A stretch of DNA of 64,000 bases, taken from Methylovulum miyakonense HT12. GTDB lineage: Bacteria > Pseudomonadota > Gammaproteobacteria > Methylococcales > Methylomonadaceae. The notes below the pieces were generated by a model. It was not told the DNA's origin. It worked only from the letters and a program-made list of their open reading frames with translations, and made no database searches. The position numbers and the translations under genes are program-made. Location: NCBI RefSeq assembly GCF_000384075.1, contig NZ_KB913025.1, positions 872,119 through 936,118 on the forward strand, given 5' to 3'. Positions 52,312-63,200 of this stretch are shown here, piece by piece. Numbering within the stretch: the first letter of the stretch is position 1; every line of letters starts with the position of its first letter.

Positions 52312-54600
52312 TTAACTCAACAGGTAATAAGTGAATGTATGCCGTTGCCAGCTGTCCTTGCCGCCCCTAGTCGCCCACAGCTCAACTGTGTTCGAGCTGC
52401 CCACGTAGTGGGAGATGTCCGTATCGGCGCTGGCGGCGACAGCGTCGGCAAAATCAGCCGCTGAATAAGTGTATGTGGCGGCAGTCAGACCTGTCTGGTT
52501 TACCAGGCTCCCTAACAAGGAGTTAACCACCGTCAGGTTATAAGTCACACTTGTTTCGGTTGTGATGGAACCTTCGGACTGCAACACAAGATAGGCTGTT
52601 TGCTGTGTCCGGTTACGGTGTGCCCACGTAATCACAAGGTCAATAGCCAAGGACAACACAGGCGGATATTCGGAACCGTTCAGTCGAAACTTTCCAGGGG
52701 GGTAAGGCCTGTTAGGCCGACCAGCCAACGTTGAAGTCACCACCGTGGCATCCGATCTGGCCAATGTGCCTAGCGGAAATTGTGGCCGGATATAACTATA
52801 GACCGTCTCCCCATCCCCGTACTCCCAAGTGCTGACGGCTTTTAAGGAGCTGGTGACATAAAGGCGGCTGGCACTATGTGCCATAGGTGTGGTGTCCAAT
52901 ATGCCCCGATCCAATGTGATCGAGTGAGTGCTTGTATCAATGGCGGATATCAGAACAACTTCATCGTCGATATACCCAAAATCCCCGACAGCCACGATGG
53001 ACATATCGGTGTCGTCGGAATAAGTGAAAGTGGACACCAGTTCTTGGATTAAGCTTGGGGTCACACAGGATGGGCAAAAATACCCGGTGAATATGCCATC
53101 GAACGGGCCTGATGGACCCACTCCGCTGGATTCAAACTGGAAAGAAGCAGCCAAACTGCCTGGTTTGACCGCCACCCCGGTCAGGAACGCGGCGGTGTCC
53201 GATTGTGCCAAAGCGTTTGGGGTGCCTACCCGTTTCATCACATCCCAGAACGTTGCCTCAATCGTACGTTGATTCGTAGCAGGTATAGGGGATGGCGTGC
53301 TGGTGGGGATGCTTGGTTGGACAGAAGAGAAATAGGAAACCGCAGGCAGGGCGAAAACGTCCTCCGCCGCTTCGATGGTGATTGTGCGGTTTGCCAACGT
53401 GCCGTACCGGATAGCCCCGATACGCACCACCATGGAGGATATGTCAAGTTTGGCCCATTTGAACACCACTACATCACCGACCTTTAAGTTCCAGGCGGTA
53501 CGGTTAGCAGTGAACTTCACTTTGCTTAACGGGGCGGACAATATCTGCAGGTCACGCTGGGCGACCCTGGCGGCGAGATCCCCGTTAGTGATACCGGGGT
53601 AATCGGATGCGGTATTGACCACGGATTGTTGTACCTGGATATTGGCGATGTCCTGTACCGTCACACCGTGGGTATTGCCGGTAAACCGGTCTGTGTACCG
53701 GACAGTCACTTCATTGACGGTTTCACTCCAGGACGCACGTTGGTAACTATCGACACTGATGATATTTGCTTCGTCGAATATTGGCAGATCCCCGACCGTG
53801 TAGTCCGCCCTTAATAATGTAAGCTCAAATTTTCCGGTAGTCCGTGAAACAACCAAGACCCCGTTGATATGGTTCAGGATTTTTTGGATAAACTCCTCAA
53901 TAGAAGATTGCCGGTCCCAAAGGAAGGATAACCCGAATCCTTCGTTGAACAGCGTGATTGCCGCATACTCGAAAGAAGTTGCGTCCACCTTGGTAGTGGA
54001 GTACCCCATGTTCTTGGAATCAGTTATCAGCCACCGCAATGTATGTGCAGGGTTTGCGTCTATGTGGTGGTCAGGAGCAACGATGGAAGCATAATCTGGC
54101 ATCCAGTCGCTTTGGGGGATACGGCGAACCAGGAATGCCCAATTCTTTAAATATGGGTTTACCCCAATATAAACCCGCTTGAGAATCAGGGACACGACGC
54201 CACGGAATGCCGGGGTGAAATCCCCGAATTGGGTCTGCAGGTACGGGTCTTTGACTTGGGTGGCTTCCCCTAAGCGAAGGCCAACCGTGCCTCTAACCCC
54301 TCCTTCGCGCATGTCCCCGCCGAAAAGCTCCATCTTATCGACTTCAAAATCGACCGATGACTGTAATCCAACTGTGGTGAATCCGGCATACCCAGAGGTT
54401 GGGGTTTCAGCGGCGAAAGAAGCCCCGAAGTTAACAGGCAACTGGTCCACCGGAACCCCTGTTGATGTGTTGTCCCAGCCGTACAAAATCCGGTCACCGA
54501 CCGTGATGCCTAGTAGCGCGTCGATCTTTCGGGCAATAACCAGGTGCATACCTAAGTAGTACCTGTACCCGATAATATTACCCCCCGCTTTCGATGGCAT
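52312..54600 (-). CDS. Phage tail tip / host-specificity-type protein
   Basis: A 762-residue protein. The N-terminal half has the look of the TipJ/GTA phage-tail tip proteins: MHLVIARKIDALLGITVGDR, a helical IEEFIQKILNHINGVLVVS segment and NEVTVRYTDRFTG, followed by a barrel-like WNLKVGDVVVFKWAKLDIS region. The C-terminal third (about 560-762) is beta-rich with fibronectin-like segments (PNRPYPPGKFRLNG, ATYTYSAADFADA). It likely closes the tail tube and holds the fibres. Its 5' end overlaps a 68-residue gene by 23 bases. The assignment is by fold-like pattern and position. Confidence 0.75.
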   Translation of the reverse strand: MPSKAGGNIIGYRYYLGMHLVIARKIDALLGITVGDRILYGWDNTSTGVPVDQLPVNFGASFAAETPTSGYAGFTTVGLQSSVDFEVDKMELFGGDMREGGVRGTVGLRLGEATQVKDPYLQTQFGDFTPAFRGVVSLILKRVYIGVNPYLKNWAFLVRRIPQSDWMPDYASIVAPDHHIDANPAHTLRWLITDSKNMGYSTTKVDATSFEYAAITLFNEGFGLSFLWDRQSSIEEFIQKILNHINGVLVVSRTTGKFELTLLRADYTVGDLPIFDEANIISVDSYQRASWSETVNEVTVRYTDRFTGNTHGVTVQDIANIQVQQSVVNTASDYPGITNGDLAARVAQRDLQILSAPLSKVKFTANRTAWNLKVGDVVVFKWAKLDISSMVVRIGAIRYGTLANRTITIEAAEDVFALPAVSYFSSVQPSIPTSTPSPIPATNQRTIEATFWDVMKRVGTPNALAQSDTAAFLTGVAVKPGSLAASFQFESSGVGPSGPFDGIFTGYFCPSCVTPSLIQELVSTFTYSDDTDMSIVAVGDFGYIDDEVVLISAIDTSTHSITLDRGILDTTPMAHSASRLYVTSSLKAVSTWEYGDGETVYSYIRPQFPLGTLARSDATVVTSTLAGRPNRPYPPGKFRLNGSEYPPVLSLAIDLVITWAHRNRTQQTAYLVLQSEGSITTETSVTYNLTVVNSLLGSLVNQTGLTAATYTYSAADFADAVAASADTDISHYVGSSNTVELWATRGGKDSWQRHTFTYYLLS

Positions 54601-54784
54601 TCCGTTGCTCCGCTTGTTGTATCAACCTTTCGACCATGGCATCCTCGCCTCCGGCCCTTAATTCTTCATAAGTCAGCCCCTCCCGGAGCAGCTTATCCCA
54701 CGACAACCCTTTCTTTTCGCAAAATTCCCTAGCCCCTCTGGAGCAGTAATTTAGTGCCCTTACATCTTGAATAGTTACGGTCAC
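54578..54784 (-). CDS. Small phage tail-module protein
   Basis: A 68-residue hydrophilic protein (VRALNYCSRGAREFCEKKGL) overlapping its neighbours at both ends: by 4 bases with the upstream gene and 23 with the downstream tip gene. Overlaps of this kind are typical of phage tail modules. The pattern resembles small tail-assembly proteins found beside tip genes of GTA-like phages. It could help assembly of the tip; no catalytic motif is seen. Confidence 0.7.
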   Translation of the reverse strand: MTVTIQDVRALNYCSRGAREFCEKKGLSWDKLLREGLTYEELRAGGEDAMVERLIQQAEQRNAIESGG

Positions 54785-55125
54785 GACCCACCTCCTGACG
54801 ACCCTCCACCCGGTGCGGGAATCGGGTCCGTATACGGGTTGCCGTACCAGACGACGTTAGGCCCTTTGATACGGACAGTGCCGATCACCTCTGGGATAGC
54901 CCTGCCTTCCCCTGCGGTCGGCACTTGGAAATCGGAAAGGCTGGCAGCGGCAGGCGGTATGGGGCGGGGTCTGAATACTGTTGAGATGACCGTTGCCACG
55001 ATCATCAATATTAAGGCGATGATCTCACTGATGCCGAAATCTGCGGCCAAGGTGGTGGTTGGGTGCCCTAAATAGACCCCGTACCAAAAAACACAGCTAA
55101 AAACGAAATTAAGTAATATTTTCAT
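54781..55125 (-). CDS. Phage tail assembly protein with membrane segments
   Basis: A 114-residue protein starting at MKILLNF (55125); an in-frame ATG at 55146 would overlap the preceding gene more. It has an N-terminal signal-like segment, a second hydrophobic segment (about 40-55, ISEIIALILMIVATVIST), and a C-terminal IPEVIGTVRIKGPNVVWYGN motif seen at the N-terminus of tail tip proteins. The Gly/Ser-rich end (GGGSSGGGS) looks like a linker. This may be the detached N-terminal part of a TipJ-like protein. Confidence 0.65.
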   Translation of the reverse strand: MKILLNFVFSCVFWYGVYLGHPTTTLAADFGISEIIALILMIVATVISTVFRPRPIPPAAASLSDFQVPTAGEGRAIPEVIGTVRIKGPNVVWYGNPYTDPIPAPGGGSSGGGS

Positions 55126-55126
55126 A

Positions 55127-55963
55127 TCAGTACAACGTCGCCCCATTGAATGGATTGTCTAACGGCATGAAGGGTTGCCCGCCGTAATTGTCCAAGTTAT
55201 TGAATTTTTCAATGCAGTCGGTCAGCGTATGATTACAGCCGGGATAGAGATTAATTGAGGTGCCGACTTCCAAATCTCTTCCGTAAGTGTCTCCGGGCGG
55301 CATGAAAGGAAAATTAACCGAAAGGGTGGTGGCGTCGTTGGACGTGATGAACCGATACTGGAGGCCTATCGAGGATGTCCATGACATCATCCCGCCATTG
55401 AAGCTGTTGGCTGTCAACATGCCGGAGACCGCGATGACTAAACCACTGACGCTGGAGACGGTGGCTATGACCTTAAACGCTTCAGGGTCTACAAGACACC
55501 CGCCTTCGTCCTGGCCGTAGAGGATGTGCGGGCATTGGCGCTGGAATATGCGGCGCAAGCCCAGCCGCCTCATGGACGTCGAAATGGGTTCGCACTGTAT
55601 TTCCACATGCGCCCCCATATACTCGGTAGTCCGTACCCGTCCAATCCAGACAACCACAACTTCGCTGTCGCCGTGGTGGCATTCCCAGATTGTCAGGAGA
55701 ACCACCCCTGTGGGCGGGTAAAACTGAAACATCTGGGCAATGTCATTGCTACGGGGTACAGTGACTTTTAACACCTGTTTATTCAGTTCCGTGGTGCCAC
55801 CGATCTCGGTATGGGAAATTTGTTCGGGGACAAACACCTCGGAGAATTGGTTGACCAAATATTCAGAGCTTGTATACCGCCACGTCATAAACCCGTTGCT
55901 GAACTCATATAAATGGTAAGGTTCGCTATCGTAACTGCTGACTTCTAACGCATTAAATGTCAT
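55127..55963 (-). CDS. Phage BR0599/DUF2163-type tail hub protein
   Basis: A 278-residue protein whose C-terminal half has the BR0599 pattern: CPHILYGQDEGGC (Cys144, Cys156) and YPGCNHTLTDC (Cys243, Cys250), followed by FNNLDNYGGQPFMP. In the homologous gene-transfer-agent hub the four Cys hold an iron-sulfur cluster, as also in lambda tail tip protein L. The N-terminal half is a hub-like beta domain (VEIQCEPISTSMRRLGLRRI). It overlaps the upstream gene by 11 bases and ends two bases after the next start. Confidence 0.85.
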   Translation of the reverse strand: MTFNALEVSSYDSEPYHLYEFSNGFMTWRYTSSEYLVNQFSEVFVPEQISHTEIGGTTELNKQVLKVTVPRSNDIAQMFQFYPPTGVVLLTIWECHHGDSEVVVVWIGRVRTTEYMGAHVEIQCEPISTSMRRLGLRRIFQRQCPHILYGQDEGGCLVDPEAFKVIATVSSVSGLVIAVSGMLTANSFNGGMMSWTSSIGLQYRFITSNDATTLSVNFPFMPPGDTYGRDLEVGTSINLYPGCNHTLTDCIEKFNNLDNYGGQPFMPLDNPFNGATLY

Positions 55964-57146
55964 GGTTTAGTGTCCTTACAGGAGTAACGGCCTTAGCTAA
56001 TGACGCGTGCATATATGCCACTTCAATTCGGTCGGCATCGAACCTGACTAACCACAGGAACGAAAAACCGGTAACTTCAGAAGCCGTTATTGGCAGCGAT
56101 GTATCAAGTGTCAAAGTTTCCAGATCTCCACCACTTGCCGAACTTACGATTTTTCGATAATAAGTGCTGAACGCGGAGGTGATGCGGAGGTGTTGGCGAT
56201 GGGGCTTATTAGGCACCAAACGGGCATACGCCGAATCCGTGATGACAATGGATGTGCCTGTTATCGACACTATTTCGGCGTCCCACGTCCCTGACGGCAC
56301 CCAAAAAGGTTTTAACCTTCCGGCACAGAAGTGAGAGAAACGGAGAAAGTTGGTAATGGCGTCATGGCCATTCAGGAACCATTGCTTAGGTTGCGCTATA
56401 CCGGGGCTGTAGCTTTCAATATCGACCCAGGGCGATCCGACCCCATTGTCCAATGTGTCCGTTTTGTAAACGTAGTCTAAGGTTGTGCTTTGGCCTTGCT
56501 CGAAGGGCTGCTCAAGCACATAGAACCCAGCGTAGACCGGATAAGGTGTGTCAGACGCGTCGAACGGGGATAGGGATGGCAGACAGTTGAACGAGATAAT
56601 AGGTTCGGCTAATAGGCCAGTTGTGTGCACAACTGCTTGCTCTTTGTTCAATAGGGCAGGGATAACTGGATGGACTAATGTGCCAGGAGGCCAATCAACT
56701 GCGCCGTCTAGTTGAACCCCTGCCCCGTCGATTGCAACGACCTTCCTTAATTCATAAAGGGTAGGGTCTATGAACCCAACTATATAACCATCGGCAATAA
56801 AGCCAGTAGTGGAAATAGGCAGATAATAGGAGAGGTCTTGGGTTGTGGTAGGTTGGAGCATCTCACCCCAGTTCCAATCAGGAACTCCATATAGTGTGGA
56901 GGCTCCAGCCTGAAGGAAGTGGTTTAGGGCGGCTTTGTCAGAGCCTTGGGCAAATACTTGGTATTCGAAGGAGCGGCGGGGATATTGGCGTATGGCGGCA
57001 CGCTGTTCATCACCATTGAATGAGGTAAGGACGGATGTTTTCCATTCCCATCGTTCGATGAAATCGCGCTTGTAGTTTGGCCAGAACGGGAAAACCTCGA
57101 TGGTCTTTCCGTTTATTGTATATTCCGGCCCACTGCTTTTATACAT
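55953..57146 (-). CDS. Phage distal tail-type protein
   Basis: A 397-residue protein between the tape measure and the hub, the position of the distal tail protein (GTA gp12/DUF2460-like). N-terminal segments FPFWPNYKRDFIERWEWKTSV and RQYPRRSFEYQVFAQGSD match the style of such proteins, which match the tube to the tip. No catalytic motifs. It overlaps the BR0599 gene by 11 bases; a 68-base gap separates it from the tape measure gene. Exact family assignment needs a profile search. Confidence 0.7.
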   Translation of the reverse strand: MYKSSGPEYTINGKTIEVFPFWPNYKRDFIERWEWKTSVLTSFNGDEQRAAIRQYPRRSFEYQVFAQGSDKAALNHFLQAGASTLYGVPDWNWGEMLQPTTTQDLSYYLPISTTGFIADGYIVGFIDPTLYELRKVVAIDGAGVQLDGAVDWPPGTLVHPVIPALLNKEQAVVHTTGLLAEPIISFNCLPSLSPFDASDTPYPVYAGFYVLEQPFEQGQSTTLDYVYKTDTLDNGVGSPWVDIESYSPGIAQPKQWFLNGHDAITNFLRFSHFCAGRLKPFWVPSGTWDAEIVSITGTSIVITDSAYARLVPNKPHRQHLRITSAFSTYYRKIVSSASGGDLETLTLDTSLPITASEVTGFSFLWLVRFDADRIEVAYMHASLAKAVTPVRTLNHDI

Positions 57147-57214
57147 GTAAAATCCTTTTTACTGACGACCCATCCTGGGTTTGGGTAGTTTACCAAACTA
57201 CCTGGATAAACACA

Positions 57215-60200
57215 CTAGCGTAATGTTTCCCTGATACTTGAAGAGTTGTTGTGGATGGTGTTAAGGATCACTTTCTCCCCTTGTGAGCTGGACATATAGT
57301 CGTGGACAACTGACGGATCCACGGCATTAATGACCCGGACATTAACTTGTGGGGCTGCAGGTTCGGATCCGTTGTAATTATTGACGGAGTTATTGTTTTG
57401 CACGGACATGCCGGACAAGCTTTGCTTTGTGCTGATGGGTGAGCTATTGACGAACTGGGCCGCCCCGGCTGTATTTTGAACCAATGAGCCGGCGGCCAGG
57501 ATAGTGGCTGCTTGATCTAGGATGGGTTTATATTTGTCGGCGGACAAATACCCGGCCAAAGCCCCATACTTAGTATCGGTGCCGGATGGCGACAACAGCG
57601 TGGGGTCGCTTGTCGGCAGCACCGGGGCGTCGTTGTTATGGGCTGTGGCTGCTTTCAGGACGGCGTCATAATTGTCTACGCTGTCAAAATATGAAGACAG
57701 CGTGGTACCAATAGACAACAGGCTGGTGCCTATTGACAAAGCAGACCCTGCCATGGATGCTGCTGACTTCGTGAACCCCAGATAACCTAAAAAGCCGTCG
57801 GCGTTGCTGGAGGTGTTTGTTGATACCCCTCCTGTGACACCCCCCATACCTTGAGGGACGGAGACGGAGGTGCCGGAAGGGGTTGCCCGACCTGAAAACC
57901 AGGAAGAAATGGCATTGCGTATCCCGCCGGTATCGGCTGACTGGGTACCGGAGGCGACGGCTGTAACAGATGGGAGGCCGTCGGCAATAGTGACCTTCAG
58001 GTTTCCGGCGATGTCGTATTGGTTTTTCTGTTCGCTGAATCCCAGGAGGTTCTTGATGCCCTGCCCCAAGAAATCCCGTACCAACGTGGAGATGATACTT
58101 TTGGTAGAGTCGGAGAAAAACTTCGACAACTGCCCGCCGAGTGAATTCTCCCGTAAGACTTGAGCCTGCTGGGCTTTGGCAATGGCCACCTGTTGCGCGG
58201 CGGCAGCTTCCGCCGCTTTCTGTGCGGTGGTCGCTTGTTGGATAATCAATGTCTGGACGGCTTGGCTTTCTTTGGCAAAAGAAGGCGAGGCCTCAATTGG
58301 GTAGAGTAAATTAGCCCGGTTTGATACCGTTGACTGGTAATTGCCTTGGGCCTGGGCCACATTCTGCAGAGCGGATGACAAAGCTTGTAGGTCTTTTACG
58401 GCGGTGAAACCGTTGGCGATGAAATCCCCCACAACACTGGTGATCCCGTCTAACGTACCTGCCAAATGAGATTCCAGCTGTTGCCTAACTTCGGTGAAAC
58501 CAGGGTTGAGTTTTTCAAACTCAGCAAGCACCCCAGAATCGCTGATTGCTCTAACCCCATCCATAAATGTGGCAGTCAACGTGGCGATACGGCCTTTATA
58601 TTCCCCGATAGTCAGGTTAACTTGGTCTAATTGCTTGTGGGACTCTTCCAGGCGTTGAGTGAATAACGCCACCCCTTCTTCCGTAGTCGCCAAAGCCTTG
58701 GCCTCTTCCTGGGCTTTGATGACTTGTTCTATTGCTTGTTTGTGGGTTTCGGCGACGGATAACTGCCCTTGCGATTCAGCCAAGACTTGCCGGCTGGTCA
58801 TATCCCTGCCGGTGGCTTGGCGGAAACCTTTTTGTTCATCAGTAAAAAGAGTGAACCGCTTACTGGACTGAAACTCCTTGTTTAGGTTATCCAGATATTT
58901 TGCTGAAGTGTCGGCCTGTTCTTTGTAGTGCTGGTTACGTATATTGCTGACACCATCATCCTTCCTAGCGGTTATGTCATCGGGCAGAGACCTCTGGGCA
59001 ATCATCGTAGCCAGCTCATTTTCGAGCCGTCTAAATGCCAACGCATCCCTATCCTTTTGTAAAGCTCCCAAACCTTTGAGGTTACCTGACGCAACAGCAA
59101 ATTCGACGGCCTTATTGGCGGCCCTAAACTCTTTCCCTAAGGACGCTTTCTCCTTCTCAAGACGAAGCCGGTTAGCATCCTCCAGTAATATTTTGCGTTC
59201 ATCCTCCGCCGTTTTCCGCTTAGCGGCTAACTGGGCTTCTACGACTTTGGAATCCTCAAAGTGCAGTGATGCCAAGGCCCGGTCAACATTGATAGATTCC
59301 AGTTTCAACCCGTACTGCTCATTAGCCAGCTGCACGGCTTGCTGGTCTAATGTATTTTCCAGTTTCGCCAATTGCACTTGGCGATTAACGTCATCCAGTT
59401 TGGCCTGAATAAGCGCCTGTTGTAGATTCAGGTCTTTTTCCTGTTGCTGCCGGTCAATACCAGCCAACGACGCGGAAGTGTCCCCAGGCAGGGTGATAGT
59501 TGAAGAGGTATATGCCTTAACCACATCAGCCAGTGCTGCCTTCAACTCTGCCGATGATATTGATACTTGGTTGTAAACCTGTTCCTTGGGGTCTGTGTAC
59601 AGTTTTGCCCGTTCATCGACAGGCAGGTTCTTTAACCCGTCCAACTGGACAGCAGTTTGGCCGCTTTTATCAAAAAGCTCTTCAAAGTGCGCCACTTTTG
59701 TGGCCAAATCCCTCTCTGACTCCTGTTGCTTAATAGCCAGCAATTCCGCCTGTATGGCTTTTTCGCGGGCCAGGTTGCGGGTTTCCTTAGCCTTCTTTAG
59801 CTCCTCCTCCAGCATAGCTTCTTTGCTATTGTTAGCTAGGTCACCGATATACTGAGCCTGTCCCGCTTTGCTAGTGGCGGAGCTAAACTCGGACTCCCTC
59901 GCCATTTTTTCTTTGGCGAGTTTGTCAGCTATTTCTTTGTCCTTACGTTCCTTCTCTGTTTGAGTCTTTTTAGTTTCTAAATCAGTACGGGCTTCGTTGA
60001 TCTGTTCGTCCAGAAATGTCAACAGCACATGGCGTTTTTCTTGTGCCGCTTTTTCTTCTTTGCTGACAGGGGTGACAAAGCCAGAGGAGTTGCTGGCAGG
60101 GCTGTGCGACATATCCCCTTCAAGCTTCCGTTTGGCGGCTTCCAAAGCAGAAATGTTGTTTTCAATAACTTGTTCGGTAGCCGTGGCGGCTGCAGCCGAT

Positions 60201-63200
60201 GTGGCACGGATAGATAGTATTAGACGGTCAAACCCGGCGGAGTCCACACCTTCCAGGTTGGTCCAGGCAGCCGCCATCGCATCAACTTTGTTGTTTAGCA
60301 TGTCCGCCATTTGATTGGGGGCATCTTCAAAAACCAGTTGGTAAGCTTTAGCTAAAGCACTGGATACCTTTTCAAAATTTTCAGGGGTTACAGCTTTGGT
60401 GGTCGTGATTAGCTGTTTTTCTTCCTCAGACAATTTGTTATAGGTGGCTAATATGGATTTTTGGACAGCACTCGGATCAGCAGAATTAATAGCCTCATTA
60501 ATCTCCCGTAATTGTTGCTCCGTCTTGCTGGCAATAATGGCCTGGCTGGCGGCCACACTTTGTCCGGCTTCCGAAAGGGATTTCACTTTCTCATCGGAAA
60601 CGTCGATCAGCTTACGCAACCTCTCCAGGACTTCCTTCTGGGCAGGGGATCCAGACTCTACCCCTTCTGTACCCAGTTTGGTGACCTCTTTTATGATCTC
60701 GTCAGAAAGAGTAGCGACGCCCAATTGTTTTGCAATTTTCTCCTTTGCTTCAGTAAAATCTTTGCGAGCCTCATCAACAATGGCGGCCTGTCCATCCTTG
60801 GTAGAGGAAGAGAACGACGCATACGCTGTCGTATGCTCGTCAATCTGTTTTTGTTGGTCAGCCATTTGCTTAGTGGCTGCCTGAAGCCTGGCCTGTGGGT
60901 CTCCTTGGCCTTTGAATAACTGGTATGTGCCATAAAGCGTTGCGGCTGCGGCAGCAGCCACAGCTATTGCCCTGATTATCGGGATTTGCTTTAGAAACAA
61001 TAAAGGGGCTTCGGCGAACAACTGAATACCTGCATAAAGGTCTCTCCAGACTACCACCCCTTTCTTGGCCACATCCCCTGTTTTCCCGGCCAAGGAAGAT
61101 AAGGCAGCAGCATACAAGGCAGCCTCTCCGGCCATGGCCAAATTATCCCCGGTGTCACCTTGGGTGTGGGATAATGTATCCGCACCGGAAGCAGCAGACC
61201 CTACGCCTAACGCCGCCGCACCTCTTTTGATAAATCCACCGGAGGTTTTAGCATAAGCCAACCCCCCGGCCACAGCGCCGAATATTAATGACCTCTGGGT
61301 AGACCCTGACGACTCGCCATTGGCTTGTATGACATTTTGCCGGGCAGCCTCCAGTAAAGACTTTAGCGTTTTAGTGATATCAACTATGGTAGGGAAAAAA
61401 CCACTTATTAACTCGTGGTTAAGTGACACAGCGGAAGATTCAAGGCCGCTGAGGGCGTTACTGACCGCCTCCATGTTAGTGGCAGCCCCACGGTCAATCG
61501 CGCCTGATTGGGAAATTTGGGCGATATTTTCGATGCGCTTGTCGAGTGAATCTAATAATGGCAGCAAGACGTTTTGTGCGCGTGTTTCAGTGACCCGGTT
61601 AAAGTCATTACGGGCCACCCCAGCAACACCAAGGCGTTTCAATTCCAGCAATACGGACTGGATAGGGTCATCGGATTTCGTAAAGCTTTGGTATTTTGCA
61701 CGAATCTGGGCTTCCGATATAAGCCCTTCACCAATTTTGGCATACCGGTCTTTCAAGAAAGACATCAACTTGGCATCCGGGGAGAACAACTCGACCATCA
61801 TCTCCCGTAAACCGGTGGCGATGGTGGAGTCCTTTACACCTCTATTAGACAGCACAGCCGCAGAAGCCAGCAATTGGGTATCGGATACCCCGGTCAGCTT
61901 GGCGGTAGACGCACTCAAAGAGATGATGGTGCGCAGCCCTTCCGTAGTCAGTTTGGACACGTTGACGGCTTGCGCCAGTCGATCCGCCAAGGCGGCCATT
62001 TGCATCGGTTCAGTTTTGTCAAACGCCTCGCTGAGGGATGTCAACACTTCCGAAGAGGTCTTAAGGTCTGCTGACGTGGTTGACGCCAATTTCGAGACCG
62101 TAGAAAGGATGCTGGGCAGGTTATTGATCTGAATACCCGCTTGTGCCAACACTTGTGCCGCCTGGGCAATCTCGGACGTAGAGAATTGGCTGGCCTCGGA
62201 TACGCCTTTAATCGCCTCTTCGACTATAGCCATCTCGTTCTTGCTGGCTTGCGAGATGGCCTGGATGGCGTGCAGGGCTTTATCTAATCCGGTGGTGTCT
62301 GAAAACAAGGATCCAACGCCGGACAATAGTTTATATCCCGCCCCATAGAGGACAGCATAACGTAGGAATTGCTGTGTGGCGATGGCTGCCTGATGGGTGA
62401 ACCCGGCAAGCCCACGCATCTCACTATTAACAAATTTCAAGCCTTGCTGAAGCTCTGGTAGCCTGCCGCCAAGTTTTTTGTATTCGTCATTGAGCAGCTT
62501 GAAATCAGCGGAGGCGGGGTTTTTGCCTGCCATCTCTTGCAGCAAATCCTTACGGGCTGCTTTAATATTCTTAATCTGTGCGGTCAGGCTATCAGAAACA
62601 GCCGCTTGTTCATGTGGTTGCAGGGATAGTAGTTGGGAAGGTGAAAACCCACCTACCCGATGTACGGCTTGGTCGGATATACTACCTAAAAGGGCGGTTG
62701 CGGCCACCTCCCGCTGTTTCTGTTCATCCTTACGCTGTTCGGCGGCCATCCGCTTCCGGGCGGCATAGTTCAGCTGGCGAAGCCGGTCCGCTTCCTTTTC
62801 TGCAGCCGTCGATACTTTAGCCTCGTCGGCGGCCATCCGCTTCCGGGCGGCATAGTTCAGCTGGCGAAGCCGGTCCGCTTCTTTCTCGGAATCAATAGCA
62901 GATTTTTGAGTGGATGCTTTCTCCCGCTTATCAATCTCAGATGGCTGCATGGCTTTAGTAGCTGCTGCCATTTGATTACTGAGTATTTGGGATACGCTAC
63001 CAAACCCCGGTAGGGATAGCTTTTCAGGTTTGATGATCTGAAAAGTCCCGCCAGCACCTGTGACGACTTTTACACCTTCCGAAGCCCTACGGTGTATATC
63101 TGAGATTTCTTTTTTATAATCATTGATATATTGAGTGTATGCCCTTAAGTTTTCCGCCCGCTTTGACCCATTGCGTTCTTTAAGGATTTTATCTATTTCA

